Shown one piece after another: positions 51,326 through 58,153 of a stretch of 64,000 bases of DNA (the stretch's first letter is position 1; every line of letters begins with the position of its first letter). This DNA is from Streptomyces sp. GQFP (GTDB taxonomy: Bacteria > Actinomycetota > Actinomycetes > Streptomycetales > Streptomycetaceae). The stretch is taken from contig NZ_CP089312.1 in assembly GCF_021545335.1 (NCBI RefSeq), forward strand, positions 62,001 through 126,000. The letters run 5' to 3'. Made by a program: the position numbers and the translations under genes. The notes under the pieces are model-generated. The model searched no databases, had not been told where the DNA came from, and was given only the letters and a program-made list of their open reading frames with translations.

Positions 51326-52309
51326 CTACCACCGTGTTTGTCGGCCATGAACGTCTGCGTCCGTGCCGTGCAGAGCGGTGCGCAGGGTGTGGATCGCCTG
51401 GTCCACCGCGGTGGCCGCGGCCTGGGTGGCCCGGAGGGCGTTGAGCATCATGAAGTCGTGCGGGGCGCCGTTGATTCGGATGCTGACGGTGGGTACGTCG
51501 GCCTGGGTCAACCGGCGGGCGTACGCCTCTCCCTCGTCCCGCAGTACGTCGCTGCCGTCGACGATGACGAGTGCGGGCGGCAGTCCTTGCAGTTCCTCCA
51601 GGCTCGCGAGGAGTGGTGAGGCGGTGATCTCCGTCCGGCGGGCCGGGTCGGGGGTGTAGCAGTCCCAGAACCAGGCCATGGCTCTGGCCGTGAGGTAGGG
51701 GCCGTCCGCGAACTCCCGGTAGCTGTCGGTGTTCTGGGCCGCGTCGGTGACGGGGTAGTACAGCGACTGGTGCACGAAGGTCACATCACCGCGTCGCTTG
51801 GCCATGAGGGTCAGGGCGGCGGTCATGTTGCCGCCGACGGAGTCGCCGGCCACGGCCAGGCGGGAGGAGTCCAGGCCGAGTTCGGCGCCGTTCGCGGTGA
51901 TCCACCGGGCCGTCGCGTAGGCCTGTTCGACGGCGACCGGGTATCTGGCCTCGGGCGCGCGGTCGTACTCCACGAAGGCGACGGCGGCGTTCGTCCCGAC
52001 GGCCAGCTCGCGCACCAGACGGTCATGGGTGCCGGCGCTGCCCATGACCCAGCCCCCGCCGTGCACGTACAGGACGACCGGCAGTGTGCCGCGACCACCG
52101 AGGGGCCTCACGATGCGGACCGGCACGTCGCCCACCTCGGCGGGCACCGTGATCCATTTCTCGTCCACGTCCGGCATCTCCACCGGCTCCGCCTGCAGTT
52201 CGTCCAGGAACTTGCGGGCACCTTCCGGACCCAGTTCGTGCAGGAACGGCGGGAGGGACGTCGTGTCCGCGAGTTCCTGAGCCGCGGTCTCAAGAACGTG
52301 CTTCGTCAT
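51326..52309 (-). CDS. Alpha/beta hydrolase, hormone-sensitive-lipase family
   Basis: 327 residues from ATG 52309 (AAGGAG upstream). HSL family: 'VVLYVHGGGWVMGSAGTHDRLVRELA' (HGGGW oxyanion motif), nucleophile 'RLAVAGDSVGGNMTAALTLMAK' (GDSxGG), catalytic Asp in 'LVIVDGSDVLRDEGEAYA' and His in 'INGAPHDFMMLNAL'. A soluble carboxylesterase of broad type. The 5' region has an ECF41-type promoter; the gene is divergent from a sigma-factor gene. Confidence 0.9.
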   Translation of the reverse strand: MTKHVLETAAQELADTTSLPPFLHELGPEGARKFLDELQAEPVEMPDVDEKWITVPAEVGDVPVRIVRPLGGRGTLPVVLYVHGGGWVMGSAGTHDRLVRELAVGTNAAVAFVEYDRAPEARYPVAVEQAYATARWITANGAELGLDSSRLAVAGDSVGGNMTAALTLMAKRRGDVTFVHQSLYYPVTDAAQNTDSYREFADGPYLTARAMAWFWDCYTPDPARRTEITASPLLASLEELQGLPPALVIVDGSDVLRDEGEAYARRLTQADVPTVSIRINGAPHDFMMLNALRATQAAATAVDQAIHTLRTALHGTDADVHGRQTRW

Positions 52310-52356
52310 CACGGCACTCCTTGGGTCGGCAGGCTCGTGCCCACTGTCACCTCTAT

Positions 52357-52383
52357 GACAGGGCACGTGCGGAAGGTGTGACA
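52357..52383 (-). promoter_or_regulatory. ECF41-type promoter of the HSL-type esterase
   Basis: Minus strand: TGTCACA (52383-52377), 16-base spacer ending in CCC, TGTC (52360-52357), 47 bases before ATG 52309. Confidence 0.78.
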
Positions 52384-52527
52384 GGCCCGCCCGGCCACGG
52401 ATCCGCCGTGGCAGGACCACGGGGTCTCCTACGGGTTCCTACGGGCGCGCTCGGCTGCCTCCGGGCGGGACGCTGGCCATCGCAACCCTTCAAGCCGTTG
52501 CCCCCGGAGCGAGCAGAGGAGCCGGTC

Positions 52528-53217
52528 GTGTACACGTATCCGGTCCAAGGCAGACAGGGTCGGGAGACGGCCGGTACGACGACCCGCCCGACGACCGGTG
52601 ACCTGGACGCCGCGACGTCGGTGTTCGTCCGCGCCAGACCCGGACTGCTCAGGATCGCGGGCCGGATCGTCGGCAACGCGAACGAGGCCGAGGACGTCAT
52701 CCAGGAGGCGTGGCTCCGCTGGCAGGGCACGGACCGCACGCTCGTCCTGAACCCGTCGGCGCTGCTCAGGACGACCACCAGCAGGCTGGCCCTCAACGTC
52801 GTCCAGTCCGCCTGGAGGCGCCGGGAGTCCTGCGCCAGCCCCTGGCTCCCGGAACTCCTGGACGACCGGGTGACCCCGGAGACGGTGGCCGAGCAGCGGG
52901 ACGCCGTCGAGGCGGCGGTGCTCCTGCTGATGGAGACACTGACGCCGAGTCAACGGGCGGCCTATGTCCTGCGCGAGGGTTTCGGCTATCCGTACGGGCG
53001 GATCTCCGAGGTGCTGCGCCTGAGCATCGCCAACGCGAGGCAGCAGGTCACCCGCGCCCAGCAGCGTCTCGCCACCGGCCATTGCAGGCGGCCGGTGGAC
53101 TCCGTCGCGCACCGGCGGCTCGTCCAGGCGTTCCTCGCGGCAGCCCGGTCCGGCGACCTTGCCGGCCTGGAGCGGGTCCTTTCCGAGGCCGGCTCGGACG
53201 TGGACGGCAGGTCCTGA
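52528..53217 (+). CDS. ECF41-like sigma factor lacking most of the C-terminal domain
   Basis: 229 residues from GTG 52528 (GGAG six bases upstream). Sigma-70 region 2: 'RIAGRIVGNANEAEDVIQEAWLRWQG'; region 4: 'LTPSQRAAYVLREGFGYPYGRISEVLRLSIANARQQVTRAQQRL'. The linker has 'SPWLPELLDD', close to the WLPEP motif of ECF41 factors. After region 4 the SnoaL-like extension starts ('LVQAFLAAARSGDLAGLERVL') but stops after about 30 residues, so the regulatory part with DGGG and NPDKL motifs is absent. No ECF41-type promoter was found upstream. The truncation should change its activity. Confidence 0.85.
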   Translation: MYTYPVQGRQGRETAGTTTRPTTGDLDAATSVFVRARPGLLRIAGRIVGNANEAEDVIQEAWLRWQGTDRTLVLNPSALLRTTTSRLALNVVQSAWRRRESCASPWLPELLDDRVTPETVAEQRDAVEAAVLLLMETLTPSQRAAYVLREGFGYPYGRISEVLRLSIANARQQVTRAQQRLATGHCRRPVDSVAHRRLVQAFLAAARSGDLAGLERVLSEAGSDVDGRS

Positions 53218-53237
53218 GGGTCGCCCGCCCGGGGGTG

Positions 53238-54845
53238 TCAGTGCCGGTGCTCGCCGGTGATCTCCTGGTACTCCTGCGCGGTCGGCTTGGTGATCTGCGC
53301 CCCTTCGCCGTAGAAGCCTCGGCTGAGCCTGGCCCGCAGGCGCCGGGCAGCACGTGATCCGGCGTTCGGGCCTTCGCCGTTCACCGAGGGGCGGGCGTCG
53401 ATCGGCCTGTACTGCTCGTGCTGGGTGAGCGCGTGCAGTTGTTCCTGGCCGAGCGGCTCGTGCACCTCGACGAACTCACCGTGCGGGAGGCGTTTGACGA
53501 TGCCGGTCTCGCGGCCGTGCAGGACCTTGTCCCGGTCCCGGCGCTGGAGACCGAGAGCCCACCTCTTCGTGATGGCGTAGGCGGCGAGAGGTACGACGAG
53601 CAGGCCGATGCGAACCGCCCATGTCACGGCATTGACCGAGACATGGAGGCGTAGCGCGATGATGTCGTTCGCAGCGCCGATCAGCGCCACCAGATAGAAG
53701 CTGATCCAGGCGACCCCGAGTGCCGTTCGCACGGGCCTGTTTCGCGGTCGGTCGAGGAGGTTCTGCTCACGGTCGTCGCCGGTCACCCAGGATTCGATGA
53801 ACGGGTATGCGCCCAGGGCGAGGAAGAGACCGACGCCGACCAACAGCGGGATGAGGTTGTCGAGGGCCAAGGTGTAGCCCCCGAAGGTGATTTCCCAGCC
53901 GGGCATGACCCGCAGCAGCCCGTCCGCCACACCCATGTACCAGTCGGGCTGGGATCCGGCGGAGACCTGGTCGGCACGGTAGGGGCCGTATTCCCAGATG
54001 GGGTTGATCTGCGCGATCGCGGCCATGACGAAGATGACACCGGAGACCAGGAAGAAGAACCCCGCCGACTTCACGGCACGCACCTTCGGCGGCAGGCCCA
54101 CCACATTCCTGTTGGTCCACCCTCGGCCCGGATACTGCGTGTGCCTGTGGCGCAGGACCAGGATCAGATGGGCGACGAGCAGTCCCACCATGATGGCCGG
54201 AATGATCAGAACGTGGATCGTGTTGAAGCGCGCCACCAGATCCTCCCCCGGGAACTCGCCCCCGAAGAGAAACATCGAAAGGTAGGTGCCGACGACCGGG
54301 ATGGACAGGATCGTTCCGTTGACGACCGCGAGCCCCGTTCCGGAGAGAAGGTCGTCCGGAAGGTCGTATCCCGTCAGCCCTCCGAACATCCCGAGGATCA
54401 GCAGCAGGAATCCGAACACCCAGGTGAGTTCGCGGGGTTTACGGAAGGCGCCGGTGAAGAACACCCGCATCATGTGGACGAGCATGGCGGCCACGAAGAC
54501 CAGCGCTGCCCAGTGGTGGGCCTGCCGGATCAGCAGGCCACCACGGACGTCGAAGGAGATGTGCATGGTCGAGTCGAACGCCTCCGACACCAACTGGCCC
54601 CGGAGCGGCGCATAACTGCCCTGGTACTCCACTTTCTCCATCGAGGGATGGAAGTACAGCGTCAGATACACGCCCGTCACGATGATGATGAGGAAGCTGT
54701 AGAGGCATATCTCGCCGAGCATGAACGACCAGTGGTCCGGGAAGGCTCTCCGCGCTTTCTTCCGGAGCGAACCGGAAAATCCCAGGCGCCCTTCGAACCA
54801 TTCGGCGACTCTTACCCCGTCACCCATATCCGTACCACCATTCAT
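53238..54845 (-). CDS. Cytochrome b subunit of a bc1-type complex, orphan copy
   Basis: 535 residues from ATG 54845 (ATG 54827 is an alternative). Eight membrane helices. Haem b His pairs in 'RQAHHWAALVFVAAMLVHMMRVFFTGAFRKPRE' and 'IHVLIIPAIMVGLLVAHLILVLRHRHT'; quinol-site motif PDWY in 'GSQPDWYMGVADGL'; N terminus 'FPDHWSFMLGEICLYSFL'. This is the actinobacterial QcrB type. The qcrC and qcrA genes that normally precede it are absent, so it is a second, stand-alone qcrB. It lies 23 bases downstream of a WhiB gene and is probably co-transcribed with it from the ECF41-type promoter at 55265. Confidence 0.9.
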   Translation of the reverse strand: MNGGTDMGDGVRVAEWFEGRLGFSGSLRKKARRAFPDHWSFMLGEICLYSFLIIIVTGVYLTLYFHPSMEKVEYQGSYAPLRGQLVSEAFDSTMHISFDVRGGLLIRQAHHWAALVFVAAMLVHMMRVFFTGAFRKPRELTWVFGFLLLILGMFGGLTGYDLPDDLLSGTGLAVVNGTILSIPVVGTYLSMFLFGGEFPGEDLVARFNTIHVLIIPAIMVGLLVAHLILVLRHRHTQYPGRGWTNRNVVGLPPKVRAVKSAGFFFLVSGVIFVMAAIAQINPIWEYGPYRADQVSAGSQPDWYMGVADGLLRVMPGWEITFGGYTLALDNLIPLLVGVGLFLALGAYPFIESWVTGDDREQNLLDRPRNRPVRTALGVAWISFYLVALIGAANDIIALRLHVSVNAVTWAVRIGLLVVPLAAYAITKRWALGLQRRDRDKVLHGRETGIVKRLPHGEFVEVHEPLGQEQLHALTQHEQYRPIDARPSVNGEGPNAGSRAARRLRARLSRGFYGEGAQITKPTAQEYQEITGEHRH

Positions 54846-54868
54846 GAATCGCTCAATGGGTGCGGCGT

Positions 54869-55162
54869 TCACGCCGCCGTGGAGACCGTGTCCTCGTCCC
54901 GGCGGGCCCCGCGTCGCCGCATCGCACGGCGTTCGCTCTCCGTCGTACCGCCCCAGATGCCTTCCACATGTCCCACGTACATGGCCCAGTTGAGGCACTG
55001 TTCCTCGACGGGGCAGCGCCGGCAGACAGCCTTGGCCTCGTCGACCTGTACGTGCGTCAGGCCGCTTATTCCGATGGGGAAGAACAGATCGGGGTCGTCG
55101 ACGCGCAGACAGGCTGCCCGTTCGCGCCACCGCACGGCATAGTCCCCGCGTTCAGCAGTCAT
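54869..55162 (-). CDS. WhiB-family Fe-S transcriptional regulator
   Basis: 97 residues, ATG 55162 behind GGAGGT. Four Cys at 18, 47, 50 and 56 (C-x28-C-x2-C-x5-C) hold a [4Fe-4S] cluster; then the 'VEGIWGGTTESERR' turn at about 66-79 and a basic C-terminal tail ('RRAMRRRGARRDED') for DNA contact. Wbl proteins act with a principal sigma factor and respond to NO and O2. It heads an operon with the orphan cytochrome b and is divergent from an ECF41-like sigma gene with nearly touching promoters. Confidence 0.94.
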   Translation of the reverse strand: MTAERGDYAVRWRERAACLRVDDPDLFFPIGISGLTHVQVDEAKAVCRRCPVEEQCLNWAMYVGHVEGIWGGTTESERRAMRRRGARRDEDTVSTAA

Positions 55163-55264
55163 GAGAGATCAGACCTCCGGAGTTCGTCGTCCGACAGGAG
55201 GCCCCGGAATTCGATCATGGAGTTTCTCGGCTCCACGAGAAGGCGCCGGGGGTTTTGTCACTGA

Positions 55265-55291
55265 GACCGGGCAAGCGGCACAGGTGTGACA
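55265..55291 (-). promoter_or_regulatory. ECF41-type promoter of the WhiB-cytochrome b operon
   Basis: Minus strand: TGTCACA (55291-55285), 16-base spacer ending in CCC, GGTC (55268-55265). The leader to the WhiB ATG is 102 bases, the longest of the set. Only ten bases separate its -35 from that of the divergent promoter at 55302. Confidence 0.8.
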
Positions 55292-55301
55292 CCCGCCCCC
55301 G

Positions 55302-55328
55302 TGTCACAAGATCCGTGGGTGTCCGGTC
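55302..55328 (+). promoter_or_regulatory. ECF41-type promoter of the sigma gene at 55374
   Basis: TGTCACA (55302-55308), 16-base spacer, GGTC (55325-55328), 45 bases before ATG 55374. Implies self- or cross-activation among the ECF41-like sigma factors. Confidence 0.82.
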
Positions 55329-55373
55329 AATCGGACGGAGCCGAGAAATATGGTGTGAGAGGAAGGCCGCTGT

Positions 55374-56243
55374 ATGGACCATGCTGACGCGGTGCCGATC
55401 GCGGAGCTGCTCGACGAGCGTCGGTATCTGCTGGATGTCGCGTACTGGATGCTGGGCAGTCCCGGCGCCGCGGAGAGTGTCGTCGACGAGACCTACCGCC
55501 AGTGGTACGCGCTGTCCGACGCCGAACACGGCCGGATCACCGCGCCCCGGTCCTGGCTCGCGAAGACAGCAGGCGGGATCTGTCTGGGCCGGCTCACCCT
55601 CCCCGGCCGGGGCACGGCCACGGAGGCGGAGTCGGACATGCCTCGCGCGCAGGCCGACGGGGAGGGGCTTGAGGAGGAGGTGGGTCAGGTGCTGCTCCAT
55701 GCGCTGGACCTGCTCTCGCCCGCCGAGCGGGCGGCATTCGTCCTCAACGACGTGTTCGGGCTGGCCCCCGGCGCGATCGCCGACGTCGTCGGACGTACCG
55801 AACCCGAGTGCGCCGAACTGGCCGACCGGGCCCGCCACAGTCTGCGGCAGCGGCGCTCACGTCCCACGACGCCGGCGGAGCAGGACGGCCTCGCCCGCGC
55901 CGTCCGCCAGGCCTGCGCGGCCGAGGACGCCGAGCGGCTGGCCTCGCTGCTGTCCGCGGACGCCACCGCGTTCTTCGACGGCGGCGGCAAGGTACGGGCC
56001 CTGACCAGGCCCGTCCACGGCGACCGGCAGGTAGCCGACAGCCTGCTGACGCTCCTGGCCCACCGTCCGCGCACCACGGTGACCACGCATCCCGTCAACG
56101 GCACCACGGGGCTCGTCGTGCGGTACGACCGTCAGGTCGCCGCCGTCATCAGCCTCGACATCGCCGACCATCACGTCGCCCAGGTCTGGGTCGTCCTCAA
56201 CCCCGACAAACTCCGTTCCTGGAACCGGCCGACCGGAGCCTGA
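55374..56243 (+). CDS. ECF41-like sigma factor with SnoaL-like C-terminal domain
   Basis: 289 residues from ATG 55374 (AGAGGAAGG upstream). Region 2 is weakly conserved ('LLDVAYWMLGSPGAAESVVDETYRQWY'), region 4 clearer ('LSPAERAAFVLNDVFGLAPGAIADVVGRTEPECAELADRAR'). The C-terminal SnoaL-like domain keeps both ECF41 hallmarks: 'FFDGGGKVRALTRPVHG' (DGGG) and 'VVLNPDKLRSW' (NPDKL). The WLPEP linker motif is missing. The eroded region 2 raises the question of whether it still binds core polymerase as a true sigma. Its promoter is of the ECF41 type. Confidence 0.85.
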   Translation: MDHADAVPIAELLDERRYLLDVAYWMLGSPGAAESVVDETYRQWYALSDAEHGRITAPRSWLAKTAGGICLGRLTLPGRGTATEAESDMPRAQADGEGLEEEVGQVLLHALDLLSPAERAAFVLNDVFGLAPGAIADVVGRTEPECAELADRARHSLRQRRSRPTTPAEQDGLARAVRQACAAEDAERLASLLSADATAFFDGGGKVRALTRPVHGDRQVADSLLTLLAHRPRTTVTTHPVNGTTGLVVRYDRQVAAVISLDIADHHVAQVWVVLNPDKLRSWNRPTGA

Positions 56244-56252
56244 CGCGACCGG

Positions 56253-57173
56253 TCACTTCCGGTTGCCGGCGGCCGAGAAACGCGAACCCGAGTCGATGAA
56301 CGCGGCGATCTTGCTGGGGCTGAACACCCACATCAGCTGATGGACACCTTCCTCCGAGGCGGCCAGGGTCATGAACGCGATGGCCTGGCCGTCCCGTTGG
56401 ACCAGCACGCCCGTCGAACCGTTGGCGTCGACCAGCCTGGGTTCCGCCCCCCGCCAGAGCTTCGGATACGTCACCATCTTGGCCACCCGCGCACGCCCCA
56501 GCACCGGGATACGGGCACAGCCCCGCATCCCGTTGCCGTCGGACAGACTGACGATGCCGGGTGTCAGCAGGGCCTCCAGCGAAGCCACATCCCCTGTCTG
56601 CGCAGCCGCGACGAAGACGTTGAGCAGACGCCGGTGCTCCGCCGCGTCCACGCTCCCCCGCTGCTCCTCCGACAGATGCTTGCGGGCCCGGCTCACGATC
56701 TTCCGTACGTTGACGAGGCTGAGCTGAAGGATCTCGGCTATCTCTGGATAGGCGTAGTCGAACGCCTCGCGCAGTACGTACGCGGCACGTTCGGCGGGGC
56801 TCAGTCTCTCCAGCACCAGCAGCAGCGCCATTTCGAGAGCTTCGGCGCGCTGCGCGCCCAGCTCCGGGTCCGAGCTGGTGTCGACGGGCTCCGGCAGCCA
56901 CGGCCCGATGTAGGTCTCCCGGCGCACTCGCGCGGACTGCGCGACGTTGATGGCCAGGCGGGTCGTCGCGCTCGACAGGAAGGCCACCGGGCTGAGCACG
57001 ACGGAACGGTCGGTCTTCTGCCAGCGCAACCACACTTCCTGGACCACGTCCTCGGCCTCGACCGCGCTGCCGAGCACACGGTAGGCGATCCCGAAGAGAC
57101 GGTTCCGGTGCTGCACAAAGACAGAAACAGCCTCTTCCAGGTCGCTCGTCGTGGGGGACGGTTCGAGATCCAT
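56253..57173 (-). CDS. ECF41-like sigma factor
   Basis: 306 residues from ATG 57173. Well-preserved region 2 'LFGIAYRVLGSAVEAEDVVQEVWLRWQK', linker 'GPWLPEPVDT' (WLPEP, the ECF41 hallmark) and region 4 'LSPAERAAYVLREAFDYAYPEIAEILQLSLVNVRKIVSRARKHL'. The C-terminal SnoaL-like domain has 'SLSDGNGMRG' in place of DGGGR and 'WVFSPSKIAAF' in place of NPDKL. It is the most complete of the three as a sigma factor and has an ECF41-type promoter (57216), so it is the best candidate for the master activator. Convergent with the sigma gene at 55374. Confidence 0.9.
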   Translation of the reverse strand: MDLEPSPTTSDLEEAVSVFVQHRNRLFGIAYRVLGSAVEAEDVVQEVWLRWQKTDRSVVLSPVAFLSSATTRLAINVAQSARVRRETYIGPWLPEPVDTSSDPELGAQRAEALEMALLLVLERLSPAERAAYVLREAFDYAYPEIAEILQLSLVNVRKIVSRARKHLSEEQRGSVDAAEHRRLLNVFVAAAQTGDVASLEALLTPGIVSLSDGNGMRGCARIPVLGRARVAKMVTYPKLWRGAEPRLVDANGSTGVLVQRDGQAIAFMTLAASEEGVHQLMWVFSPSKIAAFIDSGSRFSAAGNRK

Positions 57174-57215
57174 GGTCCAGCGGTCTCCGTTCCTCCGGTT
57201 GCGTCTGCTCCACTA

Positions 57216-57242
57216 GACCGAGCAGGAGCCGCTTTTGTGACA
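57216..57242 (-). promoter_or_regulatory. ECF41-type promoter of the sigma gene at 57173
   Basis: Minus strand: TGTCACA (57242-57236), 16-base spacer, GGTC (57219-57216), 42 bases before ATG 57173. Fits autoregulation. Confidence 0.83.
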
Positions 57243-57346
57243 GTGGCGTTCCGCGGACACACTGTGTGGGTGCGACCGTGGGTAAACTGTGGAGGCTGCC
57301 CGGCGCACTGCGCGGCAGCGCGAGTCACGGTCACTGGGAGGAACAC

Positions 57347-57790
57347 ATGGTCTCCGGAACAGCCCACAGCATCGAGATCACCGCTGAGAGCCTTCAGGAG
57401 GACCTGGCCCGCCTGCGGATCCAGAAGCAGGCGCTGGAAAGGGAGTTGGCAGCCGTCGTGGCCCATCTCGGTTCCGTGCAGCGGACTCTCAGTGCCCTGC
57501 AGCCCCTGATGCGGACGGCGCCCTCCCCCGAACCGCAGACCAACGGTGTCTCCGCCGAGCCCGCGGACTCGGAGGGGCAGAAGTCGTACGGCAGGCTCAC
57601 CGAGCAGATCATGGAGTACTTCGCCGGCATCGGTGACGCCGCCGTACGGGCCCGCGATGTCGCCGCGGCTCTCGGCCGTGACACCGACAGCGGAAGCATC
57701 AACGGTGTCCGCAGCACCCTGGACCGCCTGGTCGGTGCCTCCCGCGTGCAGCGGGCCGGCCGGGGCCTGTACCGCGCCGGGCGTTCGTAA
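57347..57790 (+). CDS. Coiled-coil protein with C-terminal winged-helix-like domain
   Basis: 147 residues from ATG 57347 (GGGAGG upstream). Residues 10-55 form a coiled coil ('ITAESLQEDLARLRIQKQAL', 'ERELAAVVAHLGSVQRTLSA'), then a Pro-rich linker, then 'YGRLTEQIMEYFAGIGDAAVRARDVAAALGRDTDSGSINGVRSTLDRLVGASRVQRAGRGLYRA', which reads as a winged helix: helix, recognition helix and a Gly-rich wing. It is probably a dimeric DNA-binding protein. I do not recognise a named family. Its coiled coil is similar in kind to the 59-residue protein at 43409. Confidence 0.65.
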   Translation: MVSGTAHSIEITAESLQEDLARLRIQKQALERELAAVVAHLGSVQRTLSALQPLMRTAPSPEPQTNGVSAEPADSEGQKSYGRLTEQIMEYFAGIGDAAVRARDVAAALGRDTDSGSINGVRSTLDRLVGASRVQRAGRGLYRAGRS

Positions 57791-57811
57791 ACGTATTGGA
57801 CGCCCGGTGGT

Positions 57812-58153
57812 TCAGCTCACCGTCGCCACGATCACCACGCACAGCGCGGCCATCACGAAGGTGATCAGGGTCATCGCGGCCATGGTGCCCCGCAGCCAGC
57901 GCCCGAGGCGGACGCGGTGCTGAGCGTGCACCGCGCTGATGCTGTCGGCGATGTGGTCCGTCACCATACGGGCCACGTAGGTCTGTTCGTCGAGATACCA
58001 GCGTTCGATGTGGGTCCTCTGCGCCGGGGTCAGCCCGGGCTCCCGAGAGACGAAGTCCGCCACGCGCTGGTGAGCCGCGTGCAGATGGGCCTCGCGGTAG
58101 AGAAAGGTCTCGATGTCGGTCAGGCCGCGTGCGGCCTCTTCACGCGCGTCCAT
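57812..58153 (-). CDS. Small tail-anchored membrane protein
   Basis: 113 residues. A helical soluble part ('ETFLYREAHLHAAHQRVADF', 'LTPAQRTHIERWYLDEQTYVARMVTDHIADSISAVHAQHRVRLGRWL') is followed by one C-terminal membrane helix 'MAAMTLITFVMAALCVVIVATV'. His-rich in the soluble part. It overlaps the end of the NDH-2 gene by 14 bases on the same strand, so it is translationally linked and may anchor or modulate NDH-2. No family recognised. Confidence 0.65.
   Translation of the reverse strand: MDAREEAARGLTDIETFLYREAHLHAAHQRVADFVSREPGLTPAQRTHIERWYLDEQTYVARMVTDHIADSISAVHAQHRVRLGRWLRGTMAAMTLITFVMAALCVVIVATVS

Noticed and set aside
52345..52371. Near-match TGTCACC on the plus strand as a promoter for the sigma gene at 52528
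   Set aside because: The seventh base differs, the position 16 bases on is TGCG rather than KGTC, and it lies over 150 bases from the start codon.
55256..55282. TGTCACT on the plus strand near the WhiB gene
   Set aside because: No KGTC at the required spacing; it does not fit the pattern shared by the 14 accepted sites.
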